In this document: piece after piece, positions 19,014-27,696 of the stretch
Position numbering within the stretch: the stretch's first letter is position 1
Layout of the letters: each line of letters starts with the position of its first letter
Origin: Clostridia bacterium
GTDB taxonomy: Bacteria > Bacillota > Clostridia > Christensenellales > Borkfalkiaceae
NCBI GenBank assembly: GCA_029055875.1
Contig: JAIDCJ010000006.1
Span: 62,001 to 126,000, forward strand
Reading direction: 5' to 3'
DNA length: 64,000 nucleotides
Position numbers and translations under genes: made by a program
Notes under the pieces: generated by a model
Seen by the model: the letters and a program-made list of their open reading frames with translations, nothing else
Told to the model about the DNA's origin: nothing
Databases searched by the model: none

Positions 19014-20345
19014 TTAGTCCTGCTTGCAATTTTCGTAGAAAATATCCGCTAAGGTTTTATACGGCTCCTTTTCGCCGTCTTCCGTTCGAGTGTAGAAGGT
19101 GTATTCCTCTACGGTGTCGCTGCCCGTGCGGAGCACTTTGAACTTTTCCATAAGTTCGTCATAGCTATCGTTTGCCGCGTCGAGTCTGTTTTCATCGGTA
19201 GCGGTAACGTTTACGATTCCCCAAGCCGTCATGCCGAGCTCCTGCTTCGGCCATATTTTATACGTCCAACTCGTCCAATGCCAGTTGTGCTCGTTCAAAA
19301 GCGGAAGCGTTTCTTCCCATTTTTGAGCGGATTCATAGCAAGTGAATTCGCCCATTTGCAGCGGCACGCCGAAATTCTGACCTTCCACTTCACTGAGCTT
19401 ATTCTTCCAGCTGCTCAAATGCTGCTCTGCGCTGAGTTTATCGTCCGCATAGTGATGGAAAGAATACATGCAGTTTTCCCACCCGTATTTCGAGGGCTGC
19501 GGCAAGTTCTTGCCGTCCCAGCACGATTCCATAATGATGATGTGCTCATCCTCTTCGCCGCGGATTGCATCGTAGACCTGATCGTAAAAATTCCAATGCC
19601 GCTCGGAGGTGGAACCCGCACGCTCGCCCGGCTCGTTCAGAATATCGTAACCCGCAACGGCGGCGTTGTCTTTATAATGGGCGGCAAGCGCCTTCCAAAG
19701 ATTGACGGTGAGCCCCTTCATTTCATCGTTAGAATAGAAATCTACGTTCTCTTTATTCTCTCCGCTGTGGTCTTTCCCGTTCTGCGAGCCGTACGCGCCG
19801 TGCAAATCTAAAATGGTATACATACCGTATTTTGCGGCAGTATTTACAAAATCGTCCAAAGCGGAGAAATCGTAATTCTCGCCCGCGTGCTCGTAACTCG
19901 TAACGGCGGCGAAATCTACGGTCATGTAAGTAAACGGAAGACGAATCACGTTCATGCCCATATCGGCGCAGTTCTTGAAATCTTCCTTTGACCACCAGTT
20001 TGCGCGGTATTCGTTCCAAAGCTTTTTCGTCTTTTCCTCACCGAACCGTTCGAGGAAGGTTTGCGTCAGAGAGCGGTAATCGTTCGAGGGCTTGGTGTTA
20101 TACAAAAAGCCCGTCATCCAATGCTCGGTCACAAACAGCCCGCCCGCATTCACGCCGCGAAGATATATCTCCTCCTGATAGGTGTTCATGACTTTCCCGT
20201 CCTGTACCGTAAGAAAGTCCTGCGGGTAGCCGACTTTTTCGTACGGCAAATTCTCTTCGCCGCACGCCGTGAGCGGGAAGCACACGCATGCCGCTATCCC
20301 CGCCGTGAGAACGGCCGCAGCCGCTTTTTTTGAAAATTGATTCAT
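19014..20345 (-). CDS. Glycoside hydrolase family 5 (cellulase-like) lipoprotein
   Basis: Lipobox LTAC; GMNVIRLPFTY, GYDILNEPGE, MGEFTCYES, HWTSWTYK. Start set to MNQFSKK with GGGAG RBS (ORF-track start 20393 lacks one). Confidence 0.9.
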   Translation of the reverse strand: MNQFSKKAAAAVLTAGIAACVCFPLTACGEENLPYEKVGYPQDFLTVQDGKVMNTYQEEIYLRGVNAGGLFVTEHWMTGFLYNTKPSNDYRSLTQTFLERFGEEKTKKLWNEYRANWWSKEDFKNCADMGMNVIRLPFTYMTVDFAAVTSYEHAGENYDFSALDDFVNTAAKYGMYTILDLHGAYGSQNGKDHSGENKENVDFYSNDEMKGLTVNLWKALAAHYKDNAAVAGYDILNEPGERAGSTSERHWNFYDQVYDAIRGEEDEHIIIMESCWDGKNLPQPSKYGWENCMYSFHHYADDKLSAEQHLSSWKNKLSEVEGQNFGVPLQMGEFTCYESAQKWEETLPLLNEHNWHWTSWTYKIWPKQELGMTAWGIVNVTATDENRLDAANDSYDELMEKFKVLRTGSDTVEEYTFYTRTEDGEKEPYKTLADIFYENCKQD

Positions 20346-20405
20346 ATTTCTTTCTCCCATTTTAAGAATAAAGCATTCGTTTCCATTTTGCAATTAACAT
20401 TTTCA

Positions 20406-20438
20406 AAATAGAATAAATTTTATTACGAAATTCTATTT
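20406..20438. promoter_or_regulatory. Candidate operator in GH5/GH3 divergent intergenic region
   Basis: AAATAGAAT-N15-ATTCTATTT perfect 9-bp arms. Confidence 0.4.
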
Positions 20439-20642
20439 AGTTTAATTATATACTTTTTTTAGAAAAATGCAAGGAATTATGCTAATTAAAATAATGTTTA
20501 TTGCCAATAAATACCTTATCCGCTATTATAATTAGGTGAATTTATACATTATTATATGGGCAAAACCACAGTAAAGCCGTGAACGGTATGTATCCGTTCC
20601 GTTTTTGATATAAAAATTATTAGGAGGAAAAAAGAAACAAAC

Positions 20643-23600
20643 ATGAAGGCAAAGACATTCAGACTTATCGTCTTCCCTATCGCGGCAGTTCTGCTTGCAA
20701 TTCTCATTGCAGTAAGCGTTGCGGTTGGCGTGCTTTCCGACGTAATCGATCGTTTTATCATCGGTTATAAGAGCGGTTCGGAAGCAGGCGCGGCGCGCGA
20801 AGCAGGCGATATTCTCGCCGAGCAGATTCAGGGCGAAGGCACCGTGCTCGTGAAGAACGTGCAGGAAGACAAGGACGGCAACGTAGAGCAGAAAGACGGA
20901 CAAGACGTTCCCCTGCTCCCTCTGACAAAGGCAGCCACACCCAAGGTAAACGTATTCGGTTGGGCTTCGACCGACTGGGTTATCAGCGGTTCGGGTTCCG
21001 GTCAGGTAAAAAGACAGGGTGCAGAGCTGCTTTTGGGCGAGAACGGCGCGCTCAAAACGGCGGGAATCGATTATAACACCGAGCTCGAAAAAATGTATGA
21101 AAACTTCAAGGACCACCGTTACCGCAGTATCAACGGTAACCACGCAGGCAAAGATACGGAGGGTAACCCCAACACCAGCGGTGCGCTCCACTCTTTCAAC
21201 TACGAGTTCAGCCGTCTCTACGAGCCGAATATTAACGACGTAAAGACCAGCGGCAACAACGTATACACGCAAGATCTGCTTAATAACGCGAAAGCGTATT
21301 CCAATACCGCAATCGTGGTAATCGGCAGAGTTTCGGGCGAAAGCAACGATTCTCCGAAAGAGCAATATAAGAATGCGCCCGACGGCACGGGAAAACCCAA
21401 TCCTCAGTATATCGATACAACCCGCACCTACCTCGAAATTTCCACCGAGGAAGAAGCGCTTCTGAAATACGTCGGCGAGAATTATGAAAACGTAATCGTT
21501 CTCATCAACTCCACCAATGTTATGGAGCTCGGCTTCATGGATACCATTCCGGGACTCGACGCTTGCCTCGTGGTAGCAACTACGGGTACTGCGGGCGCCT
21601 ATGCGATTCCCCGCATCCTTTACAGCGATTTAGGTCAGGTACAGATTGGAACGGATGAGAACGGAGAACCCGTTATGAAGGACTTCTCCGCAATTACTCC
21701 TTCGGGCAAATTGGCAGATACCTATGCTTATGACCTTTCCACCTCCTCTACCTACGTAGACGTAGGTTCGGGCAACGATACCACCCACTTCTATACCAAC
21801 AGCAGCGGCTTATATCCCACTACCGTATCGCACACCAACGGCAGTAGCGACGAGGCTTACCGCGGCGTAGCATATCAGGACTACCGTGAAAACGTTTACA
21901 TGGGCTATAAGTGGTATGAGACGGCCGACGAGATGAAATTCTGGGAAAGCGACTTTGCAAAAGAGCATTGGAAAGCGCCCGCAAAAGAAGGTCAAGAACC
22001 TCAGCCCATTAACGGATACAAGGACGTCGTGCAGTACCCCTTCGGCTTCGGACTTTCGTACACCACGTTCTCCTGGCATATCGTCACTGTGACCCATATC
22101 GTGGGAGACGACGAAAATCCGCTTCTCGACAATTCTACGCTTTCCAATTTAGACGAAGGCAAAATTAAAATTACCGTTGAAGTAACGAATACGGGCAACG
22201 TAGCAGGACAGGACGTAGTAGAACTTTACTACTCTGCTCCTTATACCTCAGGAATTGAAAAGCCTTCCGTAAACCTTCTCGCATTCGGAAAAACTCAAGT
22301 ATTACAGCCCGACAGCAAACCCGGTTACGTGGAACTTGAATTCAATATTTCCGATATGGCTTCTTACGATACCGATAATTTCAGCGGCGTTGTTCCGAAC
22401 GGCGGTTACGTTTTGGAACAGGGCGATTACGTTTTAACGCTGAGAACGGATTCCCATACGGTGGCAGACAGCAAAATGGTATCCAATGATACGGCAACCC
22501 TCACCTATAGAGTTTCAAGAGACACGCAGGTGTTAAAGGAGGCTGAAAACCGCTTTACGGGTGAAAACACGACCGACGGCGTTGCAATCGACGGCAACAG
22601 CGACGGCACCGCAGAAATCACCTATCTTTCGAGAGCAGACTTTGCGGGCACCTTCCCCATCGATGCCATCAGAAGCGCGAACAATCCTGACCGCGCGATG
22701 AACGACAAAATTAAAGCGCTGAACCTCTACACCAAGGCCATGGCGAACGAATGGGATGCTAACCATGACGAAAGCGAGGTTATCTTCGGTGAAAACACGG
22801 GAGATTATATCGTTTACGAAAACGACGCAATCAACGAACTCGGCATGAAACTCGGTCTGGATTACAATGATCCCGAATGGGAAGACCTTCTCAACAGCAT
22901 TCCGAGAACGCAAATGACGAACCTCGTTCTTCACGGCTTCACAAAGACGGAAGCAGTTTCCGCCATCGGAAAGCCGCCGACACAAGATAAAGACGGTCCG
23001 AACCAGGTCGGAAGCTTTAATGCCGATAACTTACCCAAAACAACGGGTTACAGCTCCATTGTGTTGGCGCAGAGCTGGAACACAGAGCTTGCTTACAGCA
23101 TGGGCTTGGCGTTCGGCGCAGAATGCGTTGCAAACAACATTCAGGGTTGGTACGGTCCCGGTGTAAACGTACACCGTTCCCCCTTCGGCGGCAGAAACTA
23201 TGAGTACTATTCCGAAGACGCTTATATGTCCGGTATTATGTGCGCAAAAGTAGTTGAGGCTGCGAAGAACAAAGGCGTGTTCTGCTATCTGAAACACATC
23301 TGCCTCTATGAAGGCGAAAGCGGACGTGACGGTATGTACACTTGGGTTACCGAGCAGGCACTCCGTGAAATTTATTTGAGACCTTTTGAAATTGCCGTGA
23401 AAGTAGGCGGTTCCAACGCAATTATGACCTCTTACGGCAGAATCGGCGCGGTTTGGACGGGCGGCAGCGAAGCGCTCCTCACCGAAGTCGTACGCGGTGA
23501 ATGGAAATTCCAGGGCGCGTTCCTTACCGACTATGCGGATCACCTCGACTTCATGAACGGCGAACAAATGGTTCGCGCCGGCGGCGACATTTGGATGGAC

Positions 23601-24095
23601 CACTGGGATGATTCCGGTAGCTTCAAGTTCGGCTCGAACAACAACGCATTCAACGCAGCTTTGAAAAATGCGGCGAAGAACGTCATTTATATGTGGCTGA
23701 ACTCGCTCGCAACCAATGCAGTGTATAACCAGAAGATTGAAAGCGGTGAGATCAACGACAGCATCTCCGTGCCCACTGCTCCCGTTCTCAACTTCCGTTG
23801 GTATATCCCCGTAATCGTTATAGCCGACGTACTGCTTGCGGCAGGTGCAGGCGTGCTGATCTTCTTCGGTATTAGAAAGAAGGATAAGGTTGTAGCAGAC
23901 GGCGAACCCGAAACGAGCGAACCGGTAGAAGAACCCGTAACCAATACGGCGGAAGAGACCAAGGCAGAGCCCGTAGCACAAACTGCTGAGCCCGAGAGTG
24001 CAGCCGAGCCCAAGGAAAACACGGAAGGCGAAGCAGAACCCCCCGCTCCTGCGAAGAAAAGCAGAGCAAAGAAAACTCCTCCTTCGGAGAAGTAA
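20643..24095 (+). CDS. Membrane-anchored GH3 enzyme with inverted domain order and acidic C-terminal tail
   Basis: C-domain/Fn3 motifs (PFGFGLSYTTFSW) near residue 460 precede TIM-barrel motifs (GPGVNVHRSPFGGRNYEYYSEDAYMSG, AFLTDYADHLDFMNG) in the last third. Hydrophobic segment at each end. Confidence 0.92.
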   Translation: MKAKTFRLIVFPIAAVLLAILIAVSVAVGVLSDVIDRFIIGYKSGSEAGAAREAGDILAEQIQGEGTVLVKNVQEDKDGNVEQKDGQDVPLLPLTKAATPKVNVFGWASTDWVISGSGSGQVKRQGAELLLGENGALKTAGIDYNTELEKMYENFKDHRYRSINGNHAGKDTEGNPNTSGALHSFNYEFSRLYEPNINDVKTSGNNVYTQDLLNNAKAYSNTAIVVIGRVSGESNDSPKEQYKNAPDGTGKPNPQYIDTTRTYLEISTEEEALLKYVGENYENVIVLINSTNVMELGFMDTIPGLDACLVVATTGTAGAYAIPRILYSDLGQVQIGTDENGEPVMKDFSAITPSGKLADTYAYDLSTSSTYVDVGSGNDTTHFYTNSSGLYPTTVSHTNGSSDEAYRGVAYQDYRENVYMGYKWYETADEMKFWESDFAKEHWKAPAKEGQEPQPINGYKDVVQYPFGFGLSYTTFSWHIVTVTHIVGDDENPLLDNSTLSNLDEGKIKITVEVTNTGNVAGQDVVELYYSAPYTSGIEKPSVNLLAFGKTQVLQPDSKPGYVELEFNISDMASYDTDNFSGVVPNGGYVLEQGDYVLTLRTDSHTVADSKMVSNDTATLTYRVSRDTQVLKEAENRFTGENTTDGVAIDGNSDGTAEITYLSRADFAGTFPIDAIRSANNPDRAMNDKIKALNLYTKAMANEWDANHDESEVIFGENTGDYIVYENDAINELGMKLGLDYNDPEWEDLLNSIPRTQMTNLVLHGFTKTEAVSAIGKPPTQDKDGPNQVGSFNADNLPKTTGYSSIVLAQSWNTELAYSMGLAFGAECVANNIQGWYGPGVNVHRSPFGGRNYEYYSEDAYMSGIMCAKVVEAAKNKGVFCYLKHICLYEGESGRDGMYTWVTEQALREIYLRPFEIAVKVGGSNAIMTSYGRIGAVWTGGSEALLTEVVRGEWKFQGAFLTDYADHLDFMNGEQMVRAGGDIWMDHWDDSGSFKFGSNNNAFNAALKNAAKNVIYMWLNSLATNAVYNQKIESGEINDSISVPTAPVLNFRWYIPVIVIADVLLAAGAGVLIFFGIRKKDKVVADGEPETSEPVEEPVTNTAEETKAEPVAQTAEPESAAEPKENTEGEAEPPAPAKKSRAKKTPPSEK

Positions 24096-24106
24096 GTAAT
24101 CGATCC

Positions 24107-24147
24107 AAAAAAATATCTCACCTCGAAAGAGGTGAGATATTTTTTTA
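24107..24147. terminator. Intrinsic terminator after permuted GH3
   Basis: AAAAAAATATCTCACCTCGAAAGAGGTGAGATATTTTTTTATT. Confidence 0.85.
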
Positions 24148-24276
24148 TTGTTCGCAAACGGCACGTTGATAATGAGCAAGTTCGTCTTAATTGCCGTTTC
24201 AGCCTCCGCATCGGTTTTGTAAACGGTTTTGCCGTAAGTGCCGCTGAGTACACGACTTCAGTTGCTGCGGGCCGTC

Positions 24277-24975
24277 TTATGAGAAAAAGGCTTCTACGTT
24301 TTCGAGAAATCCCTTGCGGCGGGAACGGCTGATTTTCAGCTCGCGCGAGGTGAGAACCACGTATTCACCGTGTACGCCCTTTACGTAATCGAGATTGACG
24401 AGGTAGCAGTTATTGCAGCGTGCAAATTGCTTTTTAGGAAGCTTGCTCTCCAAGCTCTTCATGGTTTCGTAAACGCAATACGGGCGTTCGGTTGTGTTGA
24501 TCATCATTTTATGATTCTGGCTTTCGATATAAACGATCTGATCGACCGCAATGCGGTCGAGCCCGTTCTCGGTATTGAGGACGATATATTTCCCGAGCCC
24601 GCTTTTAATTTTATCGACGCAACGCCCGAACTCCTTGGAAAAGACGGAATAGCTCACGGGCTTTAGCATAAAACAGAGCGCCTCTACCGCATAGCCCTTG
24701 ATTGCGTAACGCGCATCGCTGGTGATGAATGCAAGAATTACATTCTTATCTTTCTTGCGGATATATTCGGCGGCCTTGAGCCCGTCCATATGTTTCATGA
24801 CGATATCGAGAAAGATAATATCGTACTGTGCGGTGTAGTCGGACGCAATGTCGATTCCGTCGCTGAAAAACGTAATACGCGCTTCCTCGGCATTCTCTTT
24901 GCAATACTGTTCGATATATTCTTTAATGAGCTCCGAATACGTTCTATCGTCCTCGACTACTGCAATTCTTAACAT
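24277..24975 (-). CDS. LytTR-family response regulator
   Basis: MLRIAVVEDDRTYSELIKEYIEQ receiver with YDIIFLDIVMKHMDG; LytTR region IVYIESQNHKMMI...FARCNNCYLVNLDYVKG. Start set to MLRIAVV. Confidence 0.92.
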   Translation of the reverse strand: MLRIAVVEDDRTYSELIKEYIEQYCKENAEEARITFFSDGIDIASDYTAQYDIIFLDIVMKHMDGLKAAEYIRKKDKNVILAFITSDARYAIKGYAVEALCFMLKPVSYSVFSKEFGRCVDKIKSGLGKYIVLNTENGLDRIAVDQIVYIESQNHKMMINTTERPYCVYETMKSLESKLPKKQFARCNNCYLVNLDYVKGVHGEYVVLTSRELKISRSRRKGFLENVEAFFS

Positions 24976-25184
24976 ATGCCCTTCTCCGTCTGCATTTTTC
25001 TTTCTTATTGTAACATGACGACGCAAGTTTGTCAACGCGGGTTCCCCTCTGCCGCCAATCAAAAATTTTTATTCTTTATAAAATATAAGCTCTTAACGTT
25101 GGTGAAGATAGCGTGACTACTGCGCCCTGCGGGCTTGTGCCGCCTGCGGCGCGCCAACAAGTTCTCGCCGTTGCCTGCAAAAAA

Positions 25185-25210
25185 AAGACGGAAGTAAAAA
25201 CTTCCGTCTT
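25185..25210. terminator. Intrinsic terminator of tRNA-Val
   Basis: AAGACGGAAG-TAAAAA-CTTCCGTCTT flanked by A/T runs. Confidence 0.8.
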
Positions 25211-25214
25211 TTTT

Positions 25215-25291
25215 TGGTGGGGACAACAGGGCTCGAACCTGTGACCTCACGCATGTGAAGCGTGCGCTCTAACCAACTGAGCTATGCCCCC
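25215..25291 (-). tRNA. tRNA-Val(CAC)
   Basis: Reverse strand GGGGGCATAGCTCAGTTGGTTAGAGCGCACGCTTCACATGCGTGAGGTCACAGGTTCGAGCCCTGTTGTCCCCACCA. Confidence 0.95.
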
Positions 25292-25384
25292 GTACGAGTA
25301 TTTTTATTTTAACGAGTCGCAGAAGATTTGTCAAACGTTTTTTATATACGCCGGGAAAAAATTTATAAATGGAACGAAAAACGC

Positions 25385-25413
25385 TTGCAATTTTTCTTTG
25401 GGCAAGTTATAAT
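25385..25413 (+). promoter_or_regulatory. tRNA-Ala promoter
   Basis: TTGCAA-N17-TATAAT. Confidence 0.7.
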
Positions 25414-25423
25414 AATTTTGCTT

Positions 25424-25499
25424 GGGGATATAGCTCATCTGGTAGAGCGGTACGTTCGCAACGTACAGGTAACGTGTTCGAGTCACGCTATCTCCACCA
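25424..25499 (+). tRNA. tRNA-Ala(CGC)
   Basis: GGGGATATAGCTCATCTGGTAGAGCGGTACGTTCGCAACGTACAGGTAACGTGTTCGAGTCACGCTATCTCCACCA; has the G3-U70 alanine identity pair. Confidence 0.95.
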
Positions 25500-25583
25500 A
25501 AAAATACGGGAGTTTTTTACTCCCGTATTTTTTTGATAAAAAACGGCACCGCAAGGGTGCCGTTTTTTATTATGCGTTGTACA

Positions 25584-27590
25584 TTATGCGTTGTACGTAA
25601 TGGTTATCGTTGCTTCCGTTGCGGAAACGCTGTTAATCGTAATATCGAAAATAAGCAGCTTTCCGTCGTTCGTCGTGTACTGCGGGAACGCTTCGCTCAG
25701 TTTATCGCCTGCCTGCCATAAATCGTTCCTTGTAGCGTATCCGTTAGAGCTTGTAAACTTGCTTTCTCCGTCCGCTTCCACCAACTTGATAAGCGCGATA
25801 TCCGACATCGAGTTATTGTTATCGGTAAACGAGCCGAAATCGTTATCGTATGCGTTTTCGATCCAGGACGAAACGTGGTAAATTCTCACGCCAAAGTCCG
25901 CTCCGTCATAGAGATAGGAATCGCTGATTGAAGCGTGCAATGCGTTCAGTCCCTGCGCGGAATACAAGTCAATCAAAAGATATTCGCAGAAGTAAGAATT
26001 GTTAAACTTCAACGGAATAAGGATGGCATCGCCTTTCGCCTGCGAGCTTTGAATTGTAATAGTCTGCGTGGTCGTAACGATTTGAGGCGCGAGCCAGCCG
26101 AGCATCGTTTTGGAATAAACGTTTTGATCGCCTACCGTAGCATCCATCATGTCCGCGCCGCCAAGGCCCTCGTCGCTCCCCTGTCCCGCATAATAGTCGT
26201 AATAGTCGTCAAGTCCCAAAAGGTGCCCCGTTTCGTGGATATAGGTCGCCGCGTTGATTTTAAGCCCCGGAATCACGGGATAATATTGATTCGTATATCC
26301 GCCCTGCACGCTCTCTTCCATAAAGCCGAAGCCCGCAAACAGATAATAGAATGCGTCCCTTCCATCGTACTTGGTTTCGTCGTAATCCCAAGTGACGTAC
26401 GCCCAATAGAAGGAATCGTCGCTATAATCTACTTTTGCCGAATAAATGAGATACACCGCGTCAATCGTCTTATCGCCGTTCGTATCGTATTTGGTAAGGT
26501 CAAGACGGCTTTCGTAGTATTTCAGCACTTCCTGCAAGAGAACGTTATCGCCGTTGTTATACGTTTGCCCGTCCTCCGTTGCAGTCAAACCTGCGTAATA
26601 CTCAGAGCTCTTTTTCGACGTATAATAGCCGACGCTGCTCATATCGCCATAACCCGCGATATCGAACGAGAGATTGAGCTTTCCGTACGAAGCCTTTTGA
26701 TAATACGTTTTCACGCTCTCCCAACCCGTCTCTTCGGAAGTACCGTTAAACGCGGTATTCAGATTATTCATTTGTGTTTGAGAGATAGTAGTATCACTGA
26801 ACTTCACGGGAATGACAAGCACGTTATAGGTACCCGTTGAAGGCAACCCGATTGCAGGATCGGGGTATTGACCTACCGTGGTGAGCTTATCCTGTATGGT
26901 TCCCCTATCGAAGGTTGCCTCGTTATAAACTTGGCTTTCCATCGTGCCCGTCGGCTCGGCGGGTTTTTCACCGGGAAGTGTGAAGTTCACCAAACCGTAT
27001 TTGCTGAACTCATAGGTAAAGGTATAGTTATCGCTTGTAACAGCGAAGATTTCCGTAACATATCCGTTTGCCACAGTAAAGCTGAACAGCTTCCATGTGG
27101 AGTCTTCAAATTCGCCCAAAACGGCGTTCCCGACTGCGTTGGGACGCTTGGCGGTATATCCGCCATCCTCCTCCAAAACAAACGAGAAACGCTTCATTTC
27201 GGACAGATACACCACGTTCATATAAGAAAAATATTCCGCGAAATCGTCCGTGTTTTCGGCATATTTGGTGTGGGTGCCGTCACCGTTATCGCAATAGTAG
27301 TAATAGATATCCGTTACGGCGTTGTAACCTAAATAATCGGTATAGGTAGTTCCGTCCGTTCCTTCAAACGAATACAGGATATTATCGCCGCGGTATTCAT
27401 AGTAGTCTTCATAGCTGCCCCCGCTACCGGACACTACAACCTTCGTAGCAAAGTTCCACTTCGAGCTATCGGAATATTTTGCAAATACCGCTTTGAGATC
27501 GGCGGGCGTGCCGCAGGCGCAAAGGCTGATAGCAGACACTACCGTTGCAACAAACGCAAATAAAACGAATAGAAATTTTGTTCTTTTCAC
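25584..27590 (-). CDS. Secreted M6-like metalloprotease lipoprotein
   Basis: Lipobox ISLCAC; zinc motif HETGHLLGLDDYYDY, MMDATVGDQNVYSKTMLGW. Confidence 0.85.
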   Translation of the reverse strand: MKRTKFLFVLFAFVATVVSAISLCACGTPADLKAVFAKYSDSSKWNFATKVVVSGSGGSYEDYYEYRGDNILYSFEGTDGTTYTDYLGYNAVTDIYYYYCDNGDGTHTKYAENTDDFAEYFSYMNVVYLSEMKRFSFVLEEDGGYTAKRPNAVGNAVLGEFEDSTWKLFSFTVANGYVTEIFAVTSDNYTFTYEFSKYGLVNFTLPGEKPAEPTGTMESQVYNEATFDRGTIQDKLTTVGQYPDPAIGLPSTGTYNVLVIPVKFSDTTISQTQMNNLNTAFNGTSEETGWESVKTYYQKASYGKLNLSFDIAGYGDMSSVGYYTSKKSSEYYAGLTATEDGQTYNNGDNVLLQEVLKYYESRLDLTKYDTNGDKTIDAVYLIYSAKVDYSDDSFYWAYVTWDYDETKYDGRDAFYYLFAGFGFMEESVQGGYTNQYYPVIPGLKINAATYIHETGHLLGLDDYYDYYAGQGSDEGLGGADMMDATVGDQNVYSKTMLGWLAPQIVTTTQTITIQSSQAKGDAILIPLKFNNSYFCEYLLIDLYSAQGLNALHASISDSYLYDGADFGVRIYHVSSWIENAYDNDFGSFTDNNNSMSDIALIKLVEADGESKFTSSNGYATRNDLWQAGDKLSEAFPQYTTNDGKLLIFDITINSVSATEATITITYNA

Positions 27591-27696
27591 GATTTTTTTC
27601 CTTGTGTAAATTTTTTATGACTGCTATAATTATATATGATTCTCATAAAAAGCGCAAGAGAAATTAGGAAAAAAATAACGGCACAAGGAGACTGTT

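Noticed and set aside
20532-21365. 277-aa minus ORF spanning GH3 5' end and leader
   Set aside because: No RBS, low-complexity V/R/C composition, antisense to supported CDS.
23031-24179. 382-aa minus ORF opposite the permuted GH3
   Set aside because: Cys/Arg/Val-rich complement-frame translation of a well supported GH3 CDS.
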